Positions 14,665 to 19,837 of a stretch of DNA of 38,537 nucleotides are shown here, one piece after another. Numbering within the stretch: position 1 is the first letter of the stretch; every line of letters begins with the position of its first letter. The notes beneath the pieces are model-generated. The model was given only the letters and a program-made list of their open reading frames with translations, did no database searches and had not been told where the DNA came from. Source of the stretch: Candidatus Babelota bacterium (lineage in GTDB: Bacteria > Babelota > Babeliae > Babelales > Vermiphilaceae); contig RXKB01000067.1 of the NCBI GenBank assembly GCA_003963225.1, forward strand, positions 1 to 38,537, written 5' to 3'. The position numbers were made by a program, and so were the translations under genes.

Positions 14665-15025
14665 TTAGAGGGTCCTTTCTACGGAACAAATCACTGAACA
14701 AAGTATCGTGAACAGAATATACCCGATCCCTAGGTGACATAACGGCCCAATAGGTGGGCTTAATGGTCACATCAGGACTAGCGTTATCCGTTGATTTCCC
14801 GTTCAAGTGGGGGGAGCTTGTCCAGATCTGCAGTTCAATCAGATCATCGTTCTCGTCAAATACACGCACTGACTTTGGAGGAGAAAGCCACATTATGATT
14901 CGGTCAGCGCTTTCCCGATCTGTTAACTGGATCGCCGGTATAGGAACAGCCGTATCGCGTATTGTACTGACATACAACTCTGGCGGTTCGTAATCTTCAG
15001 AGCTCAAACGAATGTAGTTAGTCAT
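14648..15025 (-). CDS. PGDWI-like domain protein, tandem copy A
   Basis: A 125-residue protein aligning with its upstream neighbour. PAIQLTDRESADRIIMWLSP here matches SAMQFTDLNSGRDIVKWINP there, and TYWAVMSPRDRVYSVHDTLF matches NEWVVKTDAGNNFALSDEAF. The A-x-Q-x-T...W-(L/I)-x-P...x-W-x-V...D-x-x-F plan is that of the small PGDWI-type phage proteins, also seen in the first half of the 187-residue protein at 6399-6962. It overlaps the upstream gene by 4 bases (ATGA), consistent with a tandem duplication. The function is unknown. Confidence 0.75.
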   Translation of the reverse strand: MTNYIRLSSEDYEPPELYVSTIRDTAVPIPAIQLTDRESADRIIMWLSPPKSVRVFDENDDLIELQIWTSSPHLNGKSTDNASPDVTIKPTYWAVMSPRDRVYSVHDTLFSDLFRRKDPLNEPSR

Positions 15026-15345
15026 CCTTCTTCTCCTTCCGAATAAGCCAACTTAAAAGCTTCGTCGCTGAGTGCGAAATTATTACCCGCGTCCGTCTTG
15101 ACAACCCACTCGTTAGGACTAACACCAAACGTAGCCGTTAGAGTCTCATTCTCGGGTAATATAATAATCATGTGAAGACCGGACTCTCTCGGTAATCCGG
15201 GCACAAACATGGCTTTCGCTCTGGGGTTTATCCATTTAACAATGTCTCGTCCACTATTGAGATCTGTGAATTGCATGGCCGAAATATAAGTACGGTTGCC
15301 ATCGTCGTTAATTGTGAAAAAACGCTTAGGATTGTTTTGCGACAT
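15022..15345 (-). CDS. PGDWI-like domain protein, tandem copy B
   Basis: A 107-residue protein and the first gene of the operon that runs leftward to the polymerase fusion. It contains ISAMQFTDLNSGRDIVKWIN, a hydrophobic strand GLHMIIILPE, and VSPNEWVVKTDAG, followed by DEAFKLAY, the best match in the window to the G-D-W-(I/V)-V pattern of this small-protein family. ATG 15345 follows AAGGAGAACCCCGTT. A 17-base perfect hairpin lies between it and the preceding gene. The function is unknown. Confidence 0.75.
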   Translation of the reverse strand: MSQNNPKRFFTINDDGNRTYISAMQFTDLNSGRDIVKWINPRAKAMFVPGLPRESGLHMIIILPENETLTATFGVSPNEWVVKTDAGNNFALSDEAFKLAYSEGEEG

Positions 15346-15389
15346 AACGGGGTTCTCCTTTTTGTTTTAAATATGGTTGGATACGTGGG

Positions 15390-15440
15390 TTCGACAACTG
15401 GACCTCGTTGTGGTGGCTCCTCTGAGGTCCAGTTGTCGAA
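15390..15440 (-). terminator. Perfect 17-base hairpin after the 191-residue gene
   Basis: TTCGACAACTGGACCTC (15390-15406) pairs without mismatch with 15424-15440 around a 17-base loop. It begins 3 bases after the stop of the gene ending at 15444. No T tract follows on either strand, so RNase III processing or 3'-end protection is as likely as termination. Confidence 0.6.
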
Positions 15441-15443
15441 GAC

Positions 15444-16019
15444 TTAGTAACGAATCACTGGATCGTTCGGCAGTTCCGGAGTGTTGTTCTCGTCGCTGAC
15501 GTAAACGGTATCGTCCTTACGACCTTGTTGAGCGAACACACGCTCAAGCTGAGACAACATGATACGAAGCTCCTGAACTTCACCGGGCGTGTTTGACGAG
15601 TCCGCCTCTGCGAAGTTCACGAAAGCTGCGAATGGTTTGATAATCACCGTTTCGCTGAATGCCCTACGATCTGCATCTGAGGAAGTCAAAGACGTCAAGA
15701 ACGCCTTGCCAGCGATCGTGTTCTCGAAGTTATCAAACGGAAGCCACGTTTCGCCATCCTGAGAGATAATACCAGCAGATTGGCTAGCCAGATCACGAAG
15801 CAGCTTCAATTGATCTTCTTCGCTGATCTCAGTTTCGGCATTACGCTTAGCGGGATTGCCAGACTTAGCGTTCTTCGGCTTGATCTTCGAAATGATCTGC
15901 ATCAACTGAAGCGGGTCGAGTGAGAAATACAACGTCGTAGAATTCTCTTCGCCGTGATAGTTCTTATATGTCAGCTTCTTAGCGTATACAGCGGCCTGAT
16001 ACGTGATCGGTTGATTCAT
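15444..16019 (-). CDS. Conserved phage protein, unknown function
   Basis: A 191-residue protein with LTYKNYHGEENSTTLYFSLD, a strand-rich N-terminus followed by DPLQLMQIISKI, a charged linker (ISEEDQLKLLRDLASQSAGI), then SQDGETWLPFDNF, IAGKAFLTSL, and an ordinary helical stretch PGEVQELRIMLSQLERVFAQ. The F-x-L-D-P-x-x-L-M and DG-x-x-W/F-x-P-F blocks recur in actinophage proteins encoded before replication genes, as I recall. ATG 16019 follows AAAGGAGTAACACAA. It forms a unit of its own, bounded by hairpins on both sides. The function is unknown. Confidence 0.75.
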   Translation of the reverse strand: MNQPITYQAAVYAKKLTYKNYHGEENSTTLYFSLDPLQLMQIISKIKPKNAKSGNPAKRNAETEISEEDQLKLLRDLASQSAGIISQDGETWLPFDNFENTIAGKAFLTSLTSSDADRRAFSETVIIKPFAAFVNFAEADSSNTPGEVQELRIMLSQLERVFAQQGRKDDTVYVSDENNTPELPNDPVIRY

Positions 16020-16059
16020 TTGTGTTACTCCTTTAGGGTTGTTTTTTGTATTTGAGAAA

Positions 16060-16099
16060 GATTAAACCCTATGTCGTTTTAGTAACATAGGGTTTAATC
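16060..16099 (-). terminator. Perfect 15-base hairpin between cassettes
   Basis: GATTAAACCCTATGT at 16060-16074 pairs perfectly with 16085-16099 around a 10-base loop; TTTCTC follows on the minus strand. It lies between the 111-residue and 191-residue genes. Confidence 0.68.
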
Positions 16100-16122
16100 G
16101 GAAGGGGGGGCGAAGGTTTTGT

Positions 16123-16458
16123 CTAACCTTGCGCGTCACTCTCCATCGTGCTGAGCTTCTTGTCGAGGTCGTCGAGCAGATTGTCGATCTCATAGAGACT
16201 CATGTCGTCGGTATCGACCTTGTCCGAGTCCTTGTTTGCGGCCTTACCTGCGAGGTACAAGAACACCGGAGAAACGGCAGCTCCGATCGCGATCCCGGTG
16301 ATACGGGGGTGATCAGAGAACCAGTTCCGGGCCTTGGTACGCAAGGGGGTCTTGGGCAGGGCTTGGATGGTCGCGACTTCAGGAGTCTGCGTGTCGACCT
16401 GAGGGTCGACCTGTGGACCAGCCTGTGATGGGTTGTTGGTACGCTTGTTGTTGGACAT
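16123..16458 (-). CDS. Single-pass membrane protein, unknown function
   Basis: A 111-residue protein. The N-terminal 45 residues are polar and rich in Pro, Gln and Thr (NPSQAGPQVDPQVDTQTPEV), likely disordered. A single hydrophobic helix, ITGIAIGAAVSPVFLYLAG, follows, then an acidic coiled-coil-like tail (DTDDMSLYEIDNLLDDLDKK). Basic residues flank the helix at its N-side (RTKARNW). ATG 16458 follows GAAAGGAAAATAAA. It is part of the small-membrane-protein array. It has no enzyme motif and I do not recognise the family. Confidence 0.78.
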   Translation of the reverse strand: MSNNKRTNNPSQAGPQVDPQVDTQTPEVATIQALPKTPLRTKARNWFSDHPRITGIAIGAAVSPVFLYLAGKAANKDSDKVDTDDMSLYEIDNLLDDLDKKLSTMESDAQG

Positions 16459-16485
16459 TTTATTTTCCTTTCGGTTGGGGTTCTT

Positions 16486-16512
16486 CCATTACTAGGTGTG
16501 TATTTCTTAATA
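16486..16512 (-). promoter_or_regulatory. Degenerate copy of the repeated promoter
   Basis: On the minus strand AAATACACACCT is followed by AGTAAT-G in the -10 position (16488-16493) and then GGAAGAACCCC. Alignment with the other copies is clear, but the -10 is poor. It would drive the 111-residue gene. Confidence 0.4.
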
Positions 16513-16524
16513 CACCTCGGAGGG

Positions 16525-16568
16525 GGACTTGTCAGGACCTAAGAGAGATCCCACATCCTGACAAGTCC
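16525..16568 (-). terminator. Perfect 13-base hairpin after the second DUF6353-like gene
   Basis: GGACTTGTCAGGA at 16525-16537 pairs perfectly with 16556-16568 around an 18-base loop. It starts 8 bases after the stop of the gene ending at 16576. There is no T tract. Confidence 0.6.
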
Positions 16569-16575
16569 ATCCGAA

Positions 16576-17346
16576 CTAATAAGATCGGCCGTTATGCTCC
16601 GAGGGACTGGGTCGAAACCGAAAGCCTACGAACGGTCTGCCGTCATCCCGAATGCCCGACTCCCACGGATATGCGAGCTCTATGGGCGACCCAGACCAAC
16701 CCCAGTCGTCTCCTTCAGGAAGGATCAAGTCGTAGCCAGCAAACGAATAGAAGGTATTCAAGTCGCAATCGCCGGTCTCTTGAAGCAACTTATTAGCTTC
16801 TAACACGGCAGCTTCGATTCGCTGTTTATTGGACCAGATATCACGATTGGTTCGCATATCTCGTACCAAATATAGCTCTTCGATGACCCCGTTGCTGTCT
16901 TGAACTTGGACTGGTTTGTCACCGTCAACGACACTCGACTGGGTTTGGCCAGGTAGAATTTCCTTCTCCAGACCTTCTTTGGCCTTTTCGACTGCTGAGA
17001 CAGCTAGAAGAGCCAAATCGCGCTTGTCCTTCATGTGAAAGGCATGCAACGCAGACACAGATCCAAGCGTAGTCAGATTGGTCAAACCAGCAGGGATGTA
17101 ACAATCCCAAGTCAGCATGGCCTTCTCTTTGAACGTGAGTTCTGCCTCCGGCTCCTTGAAGTCGACTGAGGGATGCTCATATTCAACGACTCGACCGCGA
17201 GCTTCATACCCTGCTTTACCAGCCAACACAGTCGACAGAAGTGAAGACGTCAAGGCTGTTCCTAACAGAATTTCCGAACGTCGATTCATGGCGACAGTCT
17301 TAACTACAGATAAACCCTTCGACAGAGTGTTGAAATTGATGTTCAT
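16576..17346 (-). CDS. DUF6353-like phage membrane protein (copy 2)
   Basis: A 256-residue protein with the same plan as the one at 12955-13875: an N-terminal hydrophobic Gly/Ala/Ser segment (EILLGTALTSSLLSTVLAGK), a charged helix, a second hydrophobic stretch in a matching context (YIPAGLTNLTTLGSVSALHA against YVVPAALWIGGAGLILKG, each followed by a basic helix), and a strand-rich C-terminus (GRPFVGFRFRP). Identity is low, so this is an old duplication or two family members. It overlaps the 46-residue upstream gene by 4 bases (ATGA) and is the last gene of a three-gene unit behind a structured leader. The function is unknown. Confidence 0.72.
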   Translation of the reverse strand: MNINFNTLSKGLSVVKTVAMNRRSEILLGTALTSSLLSTVLAGKAGYEARGRVVEYEHPSVDFKEPEAELTFKEKAMLTWDCYIPAGLTNLTTLGSVSALHAFHMKDKRDLALLAVSAVEKAKEGLEKEILPGQTQSSVVDGDKPVQVQDSNGVIEELYLVRDMRTNRDIWSNKQRIEAAVLEANKLLQETGDCDLNTFYSFAGYDLILPEGDDWGWSGSPIELAYPWESGIRDDGRPFVGFRFRPSPSEHNGRSY

Positions 17347-17483
17347 AGTGTTTCTCTCCTTGCATCGTTATAGCGTTTGATGGTTACTACGGCTTTAAAA
17401 AGACTTACGACTATGCCCCCAATAGCGACAACAACTTCGAACTTGTTGGGGTCCCGATCTGCTGCGAGTAGCTTAAGCAACAT
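17343..17483 (-). CDS. Small membrane protein, 46 residues
   Basis: A short ORF from ATG 17483, with GGAGGAAGACA just upstream inside the preceding gene; its TGA overlaps the ATG of the next gene. It encodes MLLKLLAADRDPNKFEVVVA, then IGGIVVSLFKAVVTIKRYND and a basic end. It has one hydrophobic helix with a positively charged C-terminal flank. Tight overlap on both sides and the strong ribosome site support it. I do not recognise it; it is probably co-translated with the neighbouring DUF6353-like membrane protein. Confidence 0.7.
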   Translation of the reverse strand: MLLKLLAADRDPNKFEVVVAIGGIVVSLFKAVVTIKRYNDARRETL

Positions 17484-17643
17484 TGTCTTCCTCCTTGTCC
17501 GTCGAGTTCTTACTCAACGATTCCTTTACGGTATCGTATAGTTCAATGCCCCCGACAAAGAGAACACTCAACCAGAGAAACGATACAACAATACCTCCCG
17601 TGATAATCAGCAAATTCGCGAAAAAGGTCAAGATGTCTTGCAT
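17473..17643 (-). CDS. Small membrane protein, 56 residues
   Basis: An ORF from ATG 17643, with AAAGGAGCCACGCC upstream. It encodes MQDILTFFANLLIITGGIVV, then SFLWLSVLFVGGIELYDTVK and a charged tail rich in Lys, Glu and Asp. Two hydrophobic segments are close together, so it is one or two membrane passes. It overlaps the next gene by 11 bases. It is the first gene after the structured leader at 17682-17752 and its promoter, so any control by that leader would act here first. The function is unknown. Confidence 0.72.
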   Translation of the reverse strand: MQDILTFFANLLIITGGIVVSFLWLSVLFVGGIELYDTVKESLSKNSTDKEEDNVA

Positions 17644-17681
17644 GGCGTGGCTCCTTTGTGGTTGTGATTTGACAAAAGTTA

Positions 17682-17752
17682 AGAACCACTGTAATGTATA
17701 AGATACTGGGTATCTTGCCTCTTTTTTGCTTAGGCGACATTACAATGGTTCT
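17682..17752 (-). ncRNA. Structured 5' leader, possible cis-regulatory RNA
   Basis: Arms of 16 bases (17682-17697 and 17737-17752) pair with one mismatch and enclose a second perfect hairpin, AAGATAC/GTATCTT (17700-17716), plus an A-rich single-stranded segment. The first transcribed bases after the -10 at 17754-17759 would fall in the outer arm, so the transcript would begin inside this structure. Other cassettes have leaders of only about 20 bases with no structure. It could stabilise the mRNA, gate translation or be a small RNA. Confidence 0.5.
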
Positions 17753-17778
17753 CATATTAATACATGTAATTCTTGACA
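17752..17778 (-). promoter_or_regulatory. Promoter for the three-gene membrane-protein unit
   Basis: On the minus strand TGTCAAGAATTACATGTAT is followed by TAATAT (17754-17759) as the -10. The ACAT element is present at the usual spacing. Downstream bases differ from the GAACCC consensus because the leader structure begins there. Confidence 0.6.
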
Positions 17779-17783
17779 CAGCC

Positions 17784-17804
17784 CTAAGTCCATGTTGGAC
17801 TTAG
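17784..17804 (-). terminator. Hairpin terminator, CTAAGTCC/GGACTTAG
   Basis: Perfect 8-base arms at 17784-17791 and 17797-17804 with loop ATGTT. This is a repaired version of the CCCTAAATCC type, in which the A-C mismatch is a true pair. As the element runs between the promoter at 17752-17778 and the 31-residue gene, orientation matters: on the minus strand it follows the 31-residue gene only if that gene's transcript is extended rightward, so here it more likely sits between promoter and upstream sequence as a shared spacer hairpin. Confidence 0.35.
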
Positions 17805-17813
17805 AGTTGCTTT

Positions 17814-17909
17814 TCATCGCCGGTTTACCCACTCGGCAATAGCGTTAAATACAACCCCCACCGCGATCAGCATAGCGCTGGCTGCGAGGGTGTAATATAG
17901 CGGATTCAT
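17814..17909 (-). CDS. Micro membrane protein, 31 residues
   Basis: A short ORF from ATG 17909 behind GAAAGGACCCACT and a complete repeat-type promoter (17934-17964). It encodes MNPLYYTLAASAMLIAVGVV, then FNAIAEWVNRR. It has one hydrophobic helix, a tryptophan at the membrane edge and a basic C-terminus, a typical single-pass peptide. A hairpin follows at 17784-17804. It is real judging by its cassette context; the function is unknown. Confidence 0.68.
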   Translation of the reverse strand: MNPLYYTLAASAMLIAVGVVFNAIAEWVNRR

Positions 17910-17933
17910 AGTGGGTCCTTTCGGTTGGGGATG

Positions 17934-17964
17934 GGTTCATTATAGGCTATGTAAAAGTTGACAA
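17934..17964 (-). promoter_or_regulatory. Promoter, repeated phage element (consensus copy)
   Basis: On the minus strand TTGTCA (17959-17964) is followed by ACTTTTACATAGCC and TATAAT (17939-17944), then GAACCCATCC and the ribosome site of the 31-residue gene. The spacer is 14 bases, shorter than the 16-18 of typical sigma-70 promoters. Confidence 0.8.
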
Positions 17965-17966
17965 AA

Positions 17967-17991
17967 CCCTAAATCCATGTAGGACTTAGGG
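17967..17991 (-). terminator. Hairpin terminator, CCCTAA...TTAGGG type
   Basis: CCCTAA pairs with TTAGGG, with an inner TCC/GGA pair and loop ATGTA; TTTTG follows on the minus strand. It starts 7 bases after the stop of the 46-residue gene and is immediately followed by the next promoter. Confidence 0.75.
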
Positions 17992-17998
17992 CCTTGAA

Positions 17999-18139
17999 CT
18001 ATTTCTCGGAAGTAAACAAAGTGGTGGTCTTCTTGTTGTTCTCGGCCTCGATGGTACGATATGACGACACGATACCAATGATGATACCGACGAATAGCGT
18101 AGTCCAAAAGAGGGCTAACAAAATCAGAGTTTCCAACAT
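17999..18139 (-). CDS. Micro membrane protein, 46 residues (paralogue of the one at 5776-5913)
   Basis: An ORF from ATG 18139 behind GAAAGGAAAGTCAA. It encodes MLETLILLALFWTTL, then FVGIIIGIVSSYRT and a charged tail ending TTTLFTSEK. It shares MLETL, FVGIIIGIVS and the TLF(T/S)S ending with the 45-residue protein 12 kb away, with more divergent sequence in the tail. Such a conservation pattern implies selection on the protein. It has one long hydrophobic helix. It has its own promoter (18165-18195) and terminator (17967-17991). The function is unknown. Confidence 0.8.
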   Translation of the reverse strand: MLETLILLALFWTTLFVGIIIGIVSSYRTIEAENNKKTTTLFTSEK

Positions 18140-18164
18140 TTGACTTTCCTTTCGGTTGTGGTTG

Positions 18165-18195
18165 GGTTCATTATAGGCTATGTAAAAGTTGACAA
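18165..18195 (-). promoter_or_regulatory. Promoter, repeated phage element (consensus copy)
   Basis: TTGTCA, ACTTTTACATAGCC and TATAAT (18170-18175), followed by GAACCCAACC, on the minus strand; nearly identical to the copies at 17934 and 18451. Confidence 0.8.
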
Positions 18196-18197
18196 AA

Positions 18198-18222
18198 CCC
18201 TAAATCCGTGTAGGACTTAGGG
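18198..18222 (-). terminator. Hairpin terminator, CCCTAA...TTAGGG type
   Basis: Same fold as at 17967-17991 with loop GTGTA. It lies 9 bases after the stop of the 64-residue gene, followed by TTTTG and the next promoter. Confidence 0.75.
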
Positions 18223-18231
18223 CCTTGAACT

Positions 18232-18426
18232 TCACGACAGGTAGCGGCACACAGTCAGAGGCATCGTATCGTCGACAACGATGGTGAAGATATACTCTTC
18301 GTCTTCGCACGCGATGTGTAGCACTCCGTCAACCTTGTATACGGCGCGGACTACCACATAGCCGGCGTTGAAGAAGAGTTCCTGCTTCTCTTCGATGTCG
18401 CGAGCCGAAACCTTGTGTAGAAACAT
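18232..18426 (-). CDS. Small soluble protein, unknown function
   Basis: A 64-residue protein, unusual in this array because it is not hydrophobic. After MFLHKVSARDIEEKQELFF come strand-like segments (GYVVVRAVYKVDGVLHIACE, EEYIFTIVVDDTMPLTVCRY). It is rich in Val, Asp and Glu, with two Cys; a small all-beta or alpha-plus-beta domain is likely. ATG 18426 follows GAAAGGAACCACC. It has its own promoter (18451-18480) and terminator (18198-18222). I do not recognise the family. Confidence 0.75.
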   Translation of the reverse strand: MFLHKVSARDIEEKQELFFNAGYVVVRAVYKVDGVLHIACEDEEYIFTIVVDDTMPLTVCRYLS

Positions 18427-18450
18427 GGTGGTTCCTTTCTGTTGTGGTTG

Positions 18451-18480
18451 GGTTCATTATAGGCTATGTAAAAGTTGACA
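18451..18480 (-). promoter_or_regulatory. Promoter, repeated phage element (consensus copy)
   Basis: TTGTCA, ACTTTTACATAGCC and TATAAT (18456-18461), followed by GAACCCAACC on the minus strand. Confidence 0.8.
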
Positions 18481-18481
18481 A

Positions 18482-18515
18482 AACCTAAAAACTTTGTAAG
18501 TAAAGTCTTTAGGTT
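18482..18515 (-). terminator. Hairpin terminator with a different sequence but the same position
   Basis: AACCTAAA pairs with TTTAGGTT and an inner ACTTT/AAAGT stem encloses loop GTAAGT. Both arms differ from the CCCTAAATCC family yet pair fully, at the same distance from the stop codon and the next promoter. Confidence 0.75.
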
Positions 18516-18521
18516 CCTGAT

Positions 18522-18701
18522 TCAGCGTTTCTTGATATTGTGGTTTACCATCTTTCGGTAAGCACTACGCGACCGGAATGCTGAAAACGCGTCCATGACC
18601 TTCGCCAAAGCCAGGTCTGTGCCTATTAGTGCGGTCAATGTCATGACGGGATTCTCTTCCAGTTCGGTTTTGATTTGCTTGATGAAACGTGGGATTTCCA
18701 T
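18522..18701 (-). CDS. Small basic protein, 59 residues
   Basis: An ORF from ATG 18701 behind AAGGAGATAAAA. It encodes MEIPRFIKQIKTELEENPVM, then TLTALIGTDLALAKVMDAFS and a strongly basic tail (FRSRSAYRKMVNHNIKKR). The middle segment is moderately hydrophobic (amphipathic or membrane-peripheral), and the C-terminus is rich in Arg and Lys. It has its own promoter (18722-18748) and hairpin (18482-18515). I do not recognise it; the basic tail could contact nucleic acid or phospholipid head groups. Confidence 0.7.
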   Translation of the reverse strand: MEIPRFIKQIKTELEENPVMTLTALIGTDLALAKVMDAFSAFRSRSAYRKMVNHNIKKR

Positions 18702-18721
18702 TTTTATCTCCTTACGTTGAT

Positions 18722-18748
18722 GTCATTATAAGCTATGTAAAAGTTGAC
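18722..18748 (-). promoter_or_regulatory. Promoter, repeated phage element
   Basis: TTGTCA, ACTTTTACATAGCT and TATAAT (18725-18730) on the minus strand, followed by GACATCAACG instead of GAACCC. Confidence 0.78.
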
Positions 18749-18752
18749 AAAA

Positions 18753-18777
18753 CCCTAAATCCTTGTAGGACTTAGGG
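18753..18777 (-). terminator. Hairpin terminator, CCCTAA...TTAGGG type
   Basis: Same fold as at 17967-17991 with loop TTGTA. It lies about 20 bases after the stop of the 96-residue gene, followed by TTTTG and the next promoter. Confidence 0.75.
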
Positions 18778-18798
18778 CCTGAACTTCCCAAATAAGGG

Positions 18799-19089
18799 TT
18801 ATGTTCGCCTTGATACGAAGGTCTCTAATACCTTGGGCACTAGAATTCCTCCAAATTGTTGTACCAAATAGATGCCTACAACGGCAGCTACCGGACCACT
18901 CGCAGCTAGAGCAGCTTCAAAACGACCCGAAGGTCTCTTGACGATTTCGTCAAGTTCGTTCAAGCGAGCAAAAGCTTGCCCATACTCTGGCGTGGTCGGA
19001 TCTGTTGTCGCCAGCTTATTTAGTATTTGATGACGGAGGTCATCGTAAGTTGAGGCGTCGTAAGCCTCTTCGTACAAAGGGTTTTTCAT
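18799..19089 (-). CDS. Small protein with C-terminal membrane helix, unknown function
   Basis: A 96-residue protein. The first 55 residues are hydrophilic and helical (YDDLRHQILNKLATTDPTTP, AFARLNELDEIVKRP), followed by a hydrophobic segment GPVAAVVGIYLVQQFGGILV and a basic end (FVSRRT). It is a tail-anchored type of arrangement. ATG 19089 follows AAAGGGATCGTT. Its promoter lies inside the end of the holin-like gene. I do not recognise the family. Confidence 0.72.
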   Translation of the reverse strand: MKNPLYEEAYDASTYDDLRHQILNKLATTDPTTPEYGQAFARLNELDEIVKRPSGRFEAALAASGPVAAVVGIYLVQQFGGILVPKVLETFVSRRT

Positions 19090-19114
19090 AACGATCCCTT
19101 TCTATTAGGGGTTG

Positions 19115-19140
19115 GGTTCATTATAAGCTTTGTTTTTCTT
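19115..19140 (-). promoter_or_regulatory. Promoter overlapping the stop codon of the holin-like gene
   Basis: TATAAT at 19120-19125 contains the TAA stop of the upstream gene. Downstream GAACCCAACC matches the other copies, but the TTTTACAT element is replaced by AAAACAAAG, which encodes the last residues of the upstream protein. Confidence 0.6.
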
Positions 19141-19336
19141 GGTAGGTCTTACTACTCACCATCAACAAGGAACCCAAGAAGGCATTAACCAGCGTTATAG
19201 AGCCAACAATCTCGGTTGTTTTGGGCAAATTCCATAAGTTACCCAGACCAATATATAAAGTAGCAATAGCTGGCAACACAATAGTTACTAGGTATTTACC
19301 AATATCATATGTCTTGTTTGAAATTTGAATATTCAT
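19121..19336 (-). CDS. Holin-like protein (Dp-1 holin type)
   Basis: A 71-residue protein beginning MNIQISNKTYDIGKYLVTIV, with two hydrophobic segments: LVTIVLPAIATLYIGLGNLW and EIVGSITLVNAFLGSLLMVS. The order (I-S-N-K-x-Y-D...L-P-A-x-A-T-L-Y...N-L-P-x-x-x-E-I-V-G-x-I-T...F-L-G-x-L-L) matches phage holins of the Dp-1 type. A holin forms membrane holes that release the endolysin. It lies far from the lysis cassette at 36.9-38.4 kb, which has another holin candidate. It has no promoter of its own; transcription probably runs from the upstream cassette through the hairpin at 19360-19390. Confidence 0.68.
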   Translation of the reverse strand: MNIQISNKTYDIGKYLVTIVLPAIATLYIGLGNLWNLPKTTEIVGSITLVNAFLGSLLMVSSKTYQEKQSL

Positions 19337-19359
19337 TTTACTCCTTTGGTTGAGAAAGC

Positions 19360-19390
19360 CTATACCCCCTGTAAAAAACAGAAGGTATAG
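19360..19390 (-). terminator. Hairpin terminator, CTATACC/GGTATAG
   Basis: CTATACC (19360-19366) pairs with GGTATAG (19384-19390), and an inner CTGT/ACAG stem encloses five A. It lies 8 bases after the stop of the 48-residue gene, another sequence-divergent hairpin in the same position as the CCCTAA type. Confidence 0.7.
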
Positions 19391-19398
19391 GGTGACGC

Positions 19399-19545
19399 TT
19401 ACTTCGGTTCGAAGAAATCGAGAATTTTCATTCCGGCTTCACGTGTCCCGGGATTGCGTGTGTTATCGTTGAAATGCACAAAAGCATATATAGCTCCTGT
19501 GCCAACGACTGAACCAAGCAAGTACCAGGTTAGTTTTCGGTTCAT
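19399..19545 (-). CDS. Micro membrane protein, 48 residues
   Basis: An ORF from ATG 19545 behind GAAAGGAATCGTC. It encodes MNRKLTWYLLGSVVGTGAIY, then AFVHFNDNTRNPGTREAGMK and ILDFFEPK. A basic N-terminus, one hydrophobic helix and a polar C-terminal half give a likely single-pass, N-in topology. It has its own promoter (19571-19599) and hairpin (19360-19390). The function is unknown. Confidence 0.72.
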   Translation of the reverse strand: MNRKLTWYLLGSVVGTGAIYAFVHFNDNTRNPGTREAGMKILDFFEPK

Positions 19546-19570
19546 GACGATTCCTTTCGGTTAGGGTTAG

Positions 19571-19599
19571 TGTCATTATAAGACATGTATTTTTTGACA
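19571..19599 (-). promoter_or_regulatory. Promoter, repeated phage element
   Basis: On the minus strand TTTGTCAAAAAATACATGTCT is split here as TTTGTCAAAAAA, ACATGTCT and TATAAT (19575-19580), followed by GACACTAACC. The ACAT spacing is as in the other copies. Confidence 0.72.
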
Positions 19600-19637
19600 A
19601 AGACTATACCCCCTGTAAAACAGAGAGCATAATCTTT
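19599..19637 (-). terminator. Hairpin terminator, AAAGA...TCTTT type
   Basis: AAAGA/TCTTT, TAT/ATA and CTGT/ACAG stack with small mismatches. The hairpin begins 9 bases after the stop of the 44-residue gene. It is related to the 19360-19390 hairpin by its CCCCCTGTAAA core. Confidence 0.6.
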
Positions 19638-19645
19638 TTGTCAAC

Positions 19646-19780
19646 TTACGCCCATTCAGAAACGTGTAGTCTGACTTTCTCACGAATGTCTTCATCACGA
19701 AGCACGATGGCCCCAAACATTACTAGGCCAGCTGCCGTGGTGATAAAACCAAGTGTGAAGCTTAAAATTTTTCCAAACAT
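19646..19780 (-). CDS. Micro membrane protein, 44 residues
   Basis: An ORF from ATG 19780 behind GAAAGGAATCGTC. It encodes MFGKILSFTLGFITTAAGLV, then MFGAIVLRDEDIREKVRLHV and SEWA. One hydrophobic helix is followed by an amphipathic charged helix, suggesting a single-pass protein with a soluble cytoplasmic helix. It has its own promoter (19805-19835) and hairpin. I do not recognise the family. Confidence 0.72.
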   Translation of the reverse strand: MFGKILSFTLGFITTAAGLVMFGAIVLRDEDIREKVRLHVSEWA

Positions 19781-19804
19781 GACGATTCCTTTCGGTTGGG
19801 GTTG

Positions 19805-19835
19805 GGTTCATTATAAGGCATGTAAAAGTTGACAA
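19805..19835 (-). promoter_or_regulatory. Promoter, repeated phage element (consensus copy)
   Basis: TTGTCA, ACTTTTACATGCCT and TATAAT (19810-19815), followed by GAACCCAACC on the minus strand. Confidence 0.8.
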
Positions 19836-19837
19836 AA

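Noticed and set aside
17543..17779. 78-codon minus-strand frame through the structured leader
   Set aside because: It overlaps the better-supported 56-residue gene in another frame, has no ribosome site and its sequence is determined by the inverted repeats.
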